Source: CAYNFH01 sp964396385 (GTDB taxonomy: Bacteria > Armatimonadota > Chthonomonadetes > Chthonomonadales > CAJBBX01). Taken from it: 21,487 nucleotides of DNA. This document shows, piece by piece, positions 1 to 6,462 of this stretch. Positions within the stretch are counted from its first letter, which is position 1, and each line of letters begins with the position of its first letter. The notes under the pieces are model-generated. The model did not search any database and had not been told where the DNA came from. It worked only from the letters and a program-made list of their open reading frames with translations. Position numbers and translations under genes: made by a program. The stretch lies in contig CAYNFH010000105.1 in assembly GCA_964396385.1 (NCBI GenBank), positions 1 to 21,487 on the forward strand, written 5' to 3'.

Positions 1-347
1 CAGTGCATGCCGATGTTGAGGACGTTGTCGTCACCGGCAAGCAGGCCACGGCTCTCGCACTCGTCACCAATGAGCTCGTAAGCAACGCCGTCAAGCACGG
101 CGCCGGCACCGTCACGGTGAGGATTTCTGCCGGAAAGGAGATTGCCAGCCTCTCAGTACAGGATGAGGGTCCAGGCTTTCCTGACGGCTTCGATCCGACA
201 GCATCCGCCAACACGGGCTTGATGTTGGTCAACGCCCTGGTATCCACCGACTTGCACGGTCAGGTTAGCTTCAGTAGTGTCCGCGGAGGCGGAGCGAAGG
301 TCTCCGTGACTATTCCGCTGCCATCGCCCGACACTATCAATGAATAG
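1..347 (+). CDS. Sensor histidine kinase, C-terminal ATPase part (partial)
   Basis: The gene enters from outside the window; the frame is open from base 3 and ends at TAG 345-347, so only about 114 residues are seen. They form a GHKL-type ATP-binding domain. The N-box reads LVTNELVSNAVKHG, the G1 box reads DEGPGF, and a glycine-rich stretch near GLMLVNAL is followed by a terminal strand ending VSVTIPL. The ELxxNAxKH form of the N-box is typical of HisKA_2/HWE-type kinases, which often pair with small stand-alone receivers. The sensory and phospho-acceptor parts are missing, so the signal cannot be read. The next gene starts 14 nt downstream and encodes a receiver, so the two probably form a two-component pair. 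Family assignment is firm; subfamily is inference. Confidence 0.85.
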   Translation, partial: VHADVEDVVVTGKQATALALVTNELVSNAVKHGAGTVTVRISAGKEIASLSVQDEGPGFPDGFDPTASANTGLMLVNALVSTDLHGQVSFSSVRGGGAKVSVTIPLPSPDTINE

Positions 348-361
348 ACGGAGGTGAGCTG

Positions 362-829
362 ATGCAGTTCTATCCAGCGCTCCTGGCTTCTAATGGCAGC
401 CCGGAGCATCCAACTCCGGGCACCGCCATTGATGGCAGTGCAGTTGTTCCCTCGCTTGCTGGGAAGACTGCCATTGTTGTCGAAGACGAAGGGGTGACCC
501 AACTTCAGGTCCGTATGGCCCTTACCCAGGCCGGAATGAAGGTGGTGGGGGTGGCAGGGAGCGGCCAAGAAGGCGTGGAGCTCGCGCTGAAGACCCGCCC
601 CAAGTTGGTCGTGATGGACGTCAAGATGCCCGGCAAGATAGACGGCCTGGAAGCGACGCGACAGATCCTGGCGGAGTTTGACACCTGCGTCGTGATGCTT
701 ACCGCCTATCACGACCTCGCCCACAATGCGGAGGAGGCGGGGGCGTGCGGCTTCGTGGTGAAGCCTGTCACCTTCCTGTCGCTCATTCCGCAGATCAAGA
801 TTGCCATGGAGAGACATTACGCCACGTAG
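362..829 (+). CDS. Single-domain response regulator (REC)
   Basis: This 155-residue protein has a loosely structured N-terminal stretch of about 34 residues and then one receiver domain filling the rest. The acidic pocket is EDE (41-43), the phospho-acceptor is D86 in VVMDVKMPG, the switch threonine is T114 in MLTAY, and the conserved lysine is K134 in VVKPV. There is no DNA-binding or ANTAR output domain after the receiver, although related kinase/regulator pairs often carry one. It may therefore act through protein contact or as a phosphorelay intermediate. A strong Shine-Dalgarno sequence (GGAGGTGA, 350-357) lies 4 nt before the ATG. The gene follows the kinase by 14 nt, and co-transcription is likely. 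Confidence 0.88.
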   Translation: MQFYPALLASNGSPEHPTPGTAIDGSAVVPSLAGKTAIVVEDEGVTQLQVRMALTQAGMKVVGVAGSGQEGVELALKTRPKLVVMDVKMPGKIDGLEATRQILAEFDTCVVMLTAYHDLAHNAEEAGACGFVVKPVTFLSLIPQIKIAMERHYAT

Positions 830-914
830 GGCTCATTGCGGTGTGTTCCTCCGGGCGGTGATGCAGGTCTGCAGCTCTGCGTACCCCGAGTTTGCCTGGC
901 GTCTCTAACCAGAT

Positions 915-942
915 CGCTCGCGGTTAATTGCAAGAGCGAGCG
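915..942. terminator. Weak hairpin between convergent genes
   Basis: In the 141-bp gap between the receiver gene and the convergent TolC-like gene, CGCTCGC (915-921) and GCGAGCG (936-942) form a perfect 7-bp stem around a 14-nt loop. There is no T-run on either side, so intrinsic termination is uncertain. Nothing else is recognisable in this gap. Confidence 0.25.
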
Positions 943-970
943 TCCAAGTACAAGGGCACTCCCACGGGGA

Positions 971-2446
971 TCACGGCATCGACCCGATAGCGCGGAGCAA
1001 CTGATCCTCCGCCACGTTGTACTGGTACAGCGCCTGGACGACGCTGCTCTCCGCCTGCGTGCGGGCAGCCAGGGCGTCCAGCACCTCTACCAGCACGCTG
1101 CGACCGGCCTCAAACCGCTGCTGGGCCACCCGGTAGCCCTCCTCGGCCGCCGTCTGCGCCGTCCGCGCCGTACGGATGTTCTGCTCCGCCGCCTTCAAGT
1201 TGAGATAGGCGGACTGGACCTGCTGGGCCACCTGCAGCGCGATGCGGCTCCGCTCCTGCTCCGCTTTGCGCCGCTCCGCATCGGCCGTCTGAACCTTCGC
1301 ACGCTGGAGACCACCATTGTAAAGCGGCAAGGAGGCGGCAAGTCCAAAGGTCGTGCCGGTAAACGGGTCCATGCCTCTCGCTTTCATCGCATCGCCCATG
1401 GCAAAGAGATTCACCTGGGGCTGTGTGCCGCTCCTCGCGTTGGCGCTCTCCGCCTGCGCGCCGCGGACACGCTCCTGTGCCGCCCGCAACTCCGGCCGCT
1501 GCCGCTCCGCCAGCCGGAGCAGAGCGGCCAGGTCGGCGGGCAGAGCGGCAGCAGTGTCCTTTGGCGCGGGCGCCTGAACGGCCGGTGCTTGCGCGCCCAG
1601 AAGCCGCTTCAGGAGGTCCGCGCTCGGCTCGTAAGCGTTAACGCTGCTGAGCTCGATGCGCGACGCCGGGCTCACGCCCATCACGGTCTTGAGCTGCACC
1701 AGAGAGAGCTCCACGTCCCGGCCGGCGTTGGTCACCTCCTGCTGCGCCGCCGCGGTCTCCGCCTCGTCCCGCCTCACCGTAACCAGCGGAACGGATCCCT
1801 GGCCGTACTTCTCCTGGTCCACGCGCAGGCGCTCCTGGTTCTCCTTGAGCCGGGCCTGCGCCACGTCCACCAGCGCCTGCCGCGCCACCGCCTCCCGGTA
1901 GGCCATGCGCGTCATAAGTGCGACCTCCTGGCGCTGAGCGGCCAGATCCGCTTGCGAGGCGTTGCGGAGAGCCGCCGCCTGCCGGATCATGGCCGCCAGC
2001 CGGCCGCCGGTGTAGAGCGGGTACATCAGCATCAGGTTGCCGTCCACAAACCCGCCGCGCGGCAGCCCCATAATCATCTGCGGCTGCGATGCGGCAGGTC
2101 CGGCGACGATATTGCTCTCGCTGCCGCCGGACGCGAAGCCGTTGACGCTGAGCCAGGGCCGCGTCTCCGCCCGCGCCGCGTTGAGGCGCCCGATGGCGGC
2201 CTCCACCTCCTCCCGCGCGCCCCGGACCACAGGGCTCTCCCGCAGCGCAATCTGCACCGCTTGGTCCAGCGAAAGCGCCTGGTCCAGCGCCGGCCGCCCC
2301 GCCAGGAGCGGACCGAGGACCGATGATGACGGAAGACGGCGGACGGAGGACGGACCGGAGGTGGGGGCGGGAGGGTGAGGCTCCTGCCGAACCGCATCCG
2401 CAGCAGCCGGCACCGCTACGAACAGGAGCAGTAAGGCGCGGATCAT
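971..2446 (-). CDS. TolC-family outer membrane efflux channel
   Basis: This 491-residue outer membrane efflux protein (OEP/TolC family) would form the outer channel for the RND pump encoded upstream. ATG at 2446-2444 is chosen because it opens a clear signal peptide (MIRALLLLFVAVPAAADA) and overlaps the TAA of the preceding gene as TAATG, implying translational coupling. A longer frame to 2542 exists but would run through the neighbour. The two repeated halves are visible: ALSLDQAVQIALRESP opens the first and LPLYNGGLQRAKVQ lies in the second, with long Ala/Gln-rich helices rich in EAA-type heptads. Between the signal peptide and the first helix, residues 30-45 are Pro/Ser-rich and are encoded by a heptanucleotide repeat array. 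It is the last gene of the efflux operon and ends in TGA. Confidence 0.92.
   Translation of the reverse strand: MIRALLLLFVAVPAAADAVRQEPHPPAPTSGPSSVRRLPSSSVLGPLLAGRPALDQALSLDQAVQIALRESPVVRGAREEVEAAIGRLNAARAETRPWLSVNGFASGGSESNIVAGPAASQPQMIMGLPRGGFVDGNLMLMYPLYTGGRLAAMIRQAAALRNASQADLAAQRQEVALMTRMAYREAVARQALVDVAQARLKENQERLRVDQEKYGQGSVPLVTVRRDEAETAAAQQEVTNAGRDVELSLVQLKTVMGVSPASRIELSSVNAYEPSADLLKRLLGAQAPAVQAPAPKDTAAALPADLAALLRLAERQRPELRAAQERVRGAQAESANARSGTQPQVNLFAMGDAMKARGMDPFTGTTFGLAASLPLYNGGLQRAKVQTADAERRKAEQERSRIALQVAQQVQSAYLNLKAAEQNIRTARTAQTAAEEGYRVAQQRFEAGRSVLVEVLDALAARTQAESSVVQALYQYNVAEDQLLRAIGSMP
2311..2359. repeat. Heptanucleotide array A, inside the TolC-like gene
   Basis: Seven imperfect 7-bp units, beginning GACCGAG, GACCGAT, GATGACG, GAAGACG, GCGGACG, GAGGACG and GACCGGA. 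The array codes for a Ser/Pro-rich linker just after the signal peptide and stays open in all units. It resembles in form, but not in sequence, three other heptamer arrays in the window. Confidence 0.8.
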
Positions 2447-2967
2447 TACATGTGGGCTCCTTGGCGGCTGAAGCGGTTTGCCCACGCCTGCTCGGCCCGC
2501 TTCCGCTGCTCCTCCGTCATCACCCCGGATGCCTGCGACCACCAGGCGCTGCGGGCCTGGAGCAGCTCGCGCGTCAGGTCGGAGATGGGCGTTGCCTGCC
2601 GCTCCATCTGCTCCAGGGTGGCGCCGCTCCCCGCCTTCCGCATACGGGCTGCCAGGTCGCTCGTTGCCCTGGACAGCTCCGCCCGTATCCCGCGGGTGTC
2701 ACGCTGCCAGCGGGCCTCCAGGTCGCGCATCTGCCGCATCTGCCCGGCGTCCAGTCCGATCTCCTTGCCCTCCTTCACCAGCCACTCCGGATCCGGCGCG
2801 CTGAGGCCCACGCGTGGGCGCAGATCAAGCTGCGGAGGGCGCGGTCCCGGCCCGCTGCGATAGCCCGGCATGGCCCTCCACAGTAAGAGTGCGGCCAAGA
2901 TGGCCAGCAGGATGCCTGGCCCGATGCGCGGCGCCCAGCGCGGACCTGATGTCACTATCTGTTTCAT
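2446..2967 (-). CDS. Spy/CpxP/ZraP-like periplasmic metal-stress protein
   Basis: This 173-residue protein has an N-terminal hydrophobic segment (about residues 17-33), probably a membrane anchor or uncleaved signal. A charged helical region follows, ending in MTEEQRKRAEQAW, which is close to the LTxxQ motif of Spy/CpxP/ZraP proteins (heavy-metal resistance family). Such proteins are periplasmic helical hairpins acting as chaperones or as metal sensors for envelope stress systems. The start ATG overlaps the TGA of the RND pump gene as ATGA, and its own TAA overlaps the next start, so it is translationally locked into the operon between pump and channel. There are few His or Cys residues, so direct metal binding is not obvious. 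Family call fairly sure; metal-linked role is inferred from context. Confidence 0.75.
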   Translation of the reverse strand: MKQIVTSGPRWAPRIGPGILLAILAALLLWRAMPGYRSGPGPRPPQLDLRPRVGLSAPDPEWLVKEGKEIGLDAGQMRQMRDLEARWQRDTRGIRAELSRATSDLAARMRKAGSGATLEQMERQATPISDLTRELLQARSAWWSQASGVMTEEQRKRAEQAWANRFSRQGAHM

Positions 2968-5900
2968 GCGCGCCCCACTCCGGTTGGCCCGGGCGCGACG
3001 GCATCTCGCGGAGCTCCCGACTGCACGTCCGGCAAGCCCTCGGAAGCTGGCTCAACCGGCTCCGTGACGGGCCAGTGCCACTCGCGATTCAGGAAGGTGA
3101 GGTTGAGCCAGTGGATGAAGTCGTCCACATACGTGTGCATGACCGGGACGACCAGCAGGCTCAGCATGGTGCCCACGGTCAGGCCGCCGAGGATGGTGGT
3201 CCCCAGAGGAGAGTAGGCGTCCATCCCGGTCTTTGGGAATAGCGAGACCGGAAGCATGACGATGATGGAGATCATGGAGGTCATCAGGATGGGCCGGAGC
3301 CGCTGGGGCGCGGCCTCGGCCACCGCCTCATCGCGCGGCACGCCGCGGTCACGGTACCGGGCGATCATGTCTATCAGCAGGATGGCCGTGGTGATGTCCA
3401 TGCCGGACAGGACGATGACCGCCATGATAGAGACCGTGGAGAACGCCTGGTGGGCCAGCCAGAGCGCGAAGAACACGCCCGCCAGCTCCAGCGGCAGGGA
3501 GGCGATCATCTGGAGCGGCTGGAGGAAACCGCGGAACTGCGCCACCAGCACCAGGTACATGAAGATCACCGCCAGCACCAGCCCGTTGAGCAGCCGCCGG
3601 AAGCTGTCCATCATCTGGGTCATGTCGCCGCGCATCTCGATGTTGTAGCCCGGCGGGAAGTTCAAGTCGGTCATGGCCCGCATCATCACCTGCATCCCCA
3701 GGTCCATGGAGGGCGGGCCCCACTTGCGGTAGTAGCCGGCCACGCCGATGACGCGGCGCAACCCATCGTGCTCGATGACCGTGGGCGCGCTGCGGCGCTC
3801 GATGGTGGCGATGCTCCTGAGCGGGACCTCCCGGCCGTCCGCGCCGGTGATATACAGCGATGCCAGGTCCAGCGGCGTCTCGCGGGCCTGCGGCTCGTAC
3901 CGCACCAGGATCGTATCCTGGCGGATGTTGGGCAGGCGGTAGAACTCCGTGGTGAGCCCTCCCCGCAGGGAGTAGTACGCCTGCTGCCCGATGTCCTCCG
4001 GAGAGAGGCCCAGCTCCTGCGCGCGCTGGGGGTTCACGCGAACCTCGTAGTCCGGCAAGCCCATGCTCCAGGTCGTGGCGTTCTGCACCATCCCGTACGT
4101 GTGGTTGGCGATGTCCAGCGTCTTCTCGCCAAGCTGGTGCAGCACCTGGAGGTCCGGACCGGAGATGATGAGGTGGATGGGCGCCGCGGCGGTAGCCATC
4201 ACGTCCGAGCCCATCTCCTTGATCTGGAGCCGCCGGATGCCCGGGATGGTGGCCATTGCCTCCTTCTGCACGGCGTCCATGATCTGCCAGATTGTCCGCT
4301 TCCGCTGGTCCTTGTCGCTGAAGGTGAGCATCATGGAGGCCGCGTTGGCCGAGGGCATCTGGTAGCCGGTGAAGTAGGGGCTCCAGGACTCGAAGATCGT
4401 CTCGGCGCCGATCTCGACGGAGCCCCGCTCCAGCTCCGGGTACTTCAGCATGATCCGCTCAAGCTGCCCCACCGCGCGCTCCGTCGCCTCGAACGAGGTC
4501 CCCGGCTGCATCTCCAGGAAGCCGTTCGCCTGCCCCACGTCCGCCAGCGGCATCATCTCCGAGCCGATGAAGTTATAGAACGTGAACCCGATGATCACCA
4601 TGGCCGCGGCCGCGGCCACCACCCAGAAGCGATTGTTCAGCGCCCACCGTATGGTGCGCGTATACGCGCTCTCCGTCCGCTCCAGGAACCGCTGCACCGG
4701 GTCTACGGGCACGTAGAGCCAGCGCAGCACGGGGTGGCGCCGGTCTCTGTTCCGCTCCTCCTCGTGCCGCAGCCAGTGTGCGGCCAGCAGCGCCGTGAGC
4801 GTAAAGGAAACCACCATCGACGCGAGCAGGCCGAAGATGAGCGGCCAGACCAGCTCCACGAACATCTGTTGCGTGATGCCGCCGGAGAAGATGAGCGGCA
4901 GCAGAGCCAGCACCAGCATGAACGTGGCCGCGAGGACCGCCAGCCGGACCTCGGCGATGCCGTCGATGGTGGCCGTCTTTGGGTCCTTGCCCATGCGCAG
5001 ATGCCGCTCCACAGCATGGATGTCGATGATAGAGTCGTCCACCAGGCGCCCTATAGAGAGCAGAAGCCCGATGAGGCTCCCGCTGTTGAAGGTCATCCCG
5101 AACGCCACCATGAGCAGGACGGCCATGGCCAGAGAGGTCGGCAGCGTGATGAGAGAGATGAGCGTGCCGCGCCACTCCCCCAGGAAGAAGAAGACCGTGA
5201 TACCGGTGAGCAGAATGGCGATGGCCAGCTCCTCCCAAACATTATCAAACAGGATATTCACGAACCGGGCGTTATCATAGGCCGGCTTGAAGTGGATGCC
5301 CGGGTACTCCTGCGTGAGCTGATCCAGGACCTTGTTGGCCGCGGGTACCACGTAGTAGGAGCTTGCGCCGGGGTCCTGAATGACCGACACTTCGATGGAC
5401 GGGATCACGGTGCCGGCCGTGCCCTTCTCATGGTCCAGGAAGTGGAAGGCGCTCCTGCGCTCCCAATAGCTGTCGACCACGCGCGCCACGTCACGCACGT
5501 AGACGATGCGGGGGGAACTGGTGGAGGGTTGAGGGTTGAGGATTGAGGGCGCCGCGGCAGGTGCGGCTGCGCCGCCACCCATGCCCCCCGTACCTCCCGT
5601 GCTTCCGGACGCCTGGCCTCCGGGTGTTACGGCCGTTATCGGGTAGTTCGCTACCGTCTCGGCGCTGGTGGCGCGCGTGTCCACCCGCACGATGCTCTCT
5701 TGCCCTGGCGAGGTGAGGGTGCCGCCGGGCCGGCTCACGTTGAACCTATCGATGGCGTTCCGCACGTCCAGGATGGATAGGTGGTACGCCGCCAGCTTGT
5801 TGCGGTCCACGATCACCTGGAGCTGACGGCGGTAGCCGCCGAAAGCCACCACCGAGTAGACCGAGGGGACGGTCTTCAGCCGGTTGATGACCGTGTTGTC

Positions 5901-6461
5901 CGCGAACTCGCGGAGCCTGGGCATCGTCCAGCCCTGCTGCGGATCGCCCGTCAGCGACAGGCTGAGCACCGGCAGGTTCAGCGGGTCTACGGGGACAACC
6001 CAGGAGGGCTTGAGATTGGCGCCGGTGCTGGGCAGGTTGGCCTGCACCACGTTCATCAGCGCCTGCACGTCGAAGATCGCCTTCTGCATGTCGGTCCCGT
6101 AGTTGAACTCCAGGATCACAATGGAGAAGCCGTCCTGCGAGGTGCTCCGGACGTAGTGCAGGTTCTTGACGTTGATGAGCTGCTCCTCGATGGGCTTGCT
6201 CACGTACAGCTCCATCTCCTCGGCCGAGAGCCCCGGCATCATGGAGACGATGCCTACCTCCGGGCTCTGGACATACGGGGCGAAGCGGCGGGGCATGTAG
6301 AAGCCGATGGCAAGGGCCGCCAGCACCACCATCGCAAAGTAGAAGGCGAGTACGACATACGGGTGCTCGATAGACCACCGCGGGATGTTGTTGAGGGCGC
6401 CGCCCCGCTCGAAGAGAGGATGGTGTACGCGGTCGGGTCCCTGCCCGTCGCCGTTTCTCAT
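2964..6461 (-). CDS. RND-family efflux pump, inner-membrane permease
   Basis: This is a full-length RND permease (1165 residues; the usual size is 1000-1100). It has an N-terminal helix (PYVVLAFYFAMVVLAALAIGF), two large periplasmic loops and two sets of six transmembrane helices. The proton-relay aspartate pair is present in TM4 (D475-D476, within GRLVDDSIID). The equivalent of the TM10 lysine region reads GMDITTAILLID and lacks the usual lysine. In this cluster the pump would take substrate from the periplasm, with the HlyD adaptor upstream (1-nt gap, TAAGATG) and the TolC-like channel downstream. A Gly/Ala/Pro-rich insertion around residues 280-315 in the first periplasmic loop is partly made of a heptamer repeat. 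Metal specificity is suggested by the neighbours, not by the pump itself. A drug or lipid substrate remains possible. Confidence 0.93.
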   Translation of the reverse strand: MRNGDGQGPDRVHHPLFERGGALNNIPRWSIEHPYVVLAFYFAMVVLAALAIGFYMPRRFAPYVQSPEVGIVSMMPGLSAEEMELYVSKPIEEQLINVKNLHYVRSTSQDGFSIVILEFNYGTDMQKAIFDVQALMNVVQANLPSTGANLKPSWVVPVDPLNLPVLSLSLTGDPQQGWTMPRLREFADNTVINRLKTVPSVYSVVAFGGYRRQLQVIVDRNKLAAYHLSILDVRNAIDRFNVSRPGGTLTSPGQESIVRVDTRATSAETVANYPITAVTPGGQASGSTGGTGGMGGGAAAPAAAPSILNPQPSTSSPRIVYVRDVARVVDSYWERRSAFHFLDHEKGTAGTVIPSIEVSVIQDPGASSYYVVPAANKVLDQLTQEYPGIHFKPAYDNARFVNILFDNVWEELAIAILLTGITVFFFLGEWRGTLISLITLPTSLAMAVLLMVAFGMTFNSGSLIGLLLSIGRLVDDSIIDIHAVERHLRMGKDPKTATIDGIAEVRLAVLAATFMLVLALLPLIFSGGITQQMFVELVWPLIFGLLASMVVSFTLTALLAAHWLRHEEERNRDRRHPVLRWLYVPVDPVQRFLERTESAYTRTIRWALNNRFWVVAAAAAMVIIGFTFYNFIGSEMMPLADVGQANGFLEMQPGTSFEATERAVGQLERIMLKYPELERGSVEIGAETIFESWSPYFTGYQMPSANAASMMLTFSDKDQRKRTIWQIMDAVQKEAMATIPGIRRLQIKEMGSDVMATAAAPIHLIISGPDLQVLHQLGEKTLDIANHTYGMVQNATTWSMGLPDYEVRVNPQRAQELGLSPEDIGQQAYYSLRGGLTTEFYRLPNIRQDTILVRYEPQARETPLDLASLYITGADGREVPLRSIATIERRSAPTVIEHDGLRRVIGVAGYYRKWGPPSMDLGMQVMMRAMTDLNFPPGYNIEMRGDMTQMMDSFRRLLNGLVLAVIFMYLVLVAQFRGFLQPLQMIASLPLELAGVFFALWLAHQAFSTVSIMAVIVLSGMDITTAILLIDMIARYRDRGVPRDEAVAEAAPQRLRPILMTSMISIIVMLPVSLFPKTGMDAYSPLGTTILGGLTVGTMLSLLVVPVMHTYVDDFIHWLNLTFLNREWHWPVTEPVEPASEGLPDVQSGAPRDAVAPGPTGVGRA
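5521..5548. repeat. Heptanucleotide array B, inside the RND pump gene
   Basis: Four 7-bp units (GTGGAGG, GTTGAGG, GTTGAGG, ATTGAGG) encode a Ser/Asn/Pro-rich stretch at about residues 305-314 of the pump, within a low-complexity insertion of the first periplasmic loop. The reading frame is kept. Confidence 0.75.
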
Positions 6462-6462
6462 C

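Noticed and set aside
836..2326. A 496-residue open frame on the plus strand
   Set aside because: It is the antisense shadow of the TolC-like gene in GC-rich DNA; its Arg/Leu/His-rich product has no recognisable domain, while the minus strand gives a full OEP protein.
3450..5546. A 698-residue open frame on the plus strand
   Set aside because: Antisense to the RND pump; composition (His/Arg/Val-rich) is typical of a shadow frame.
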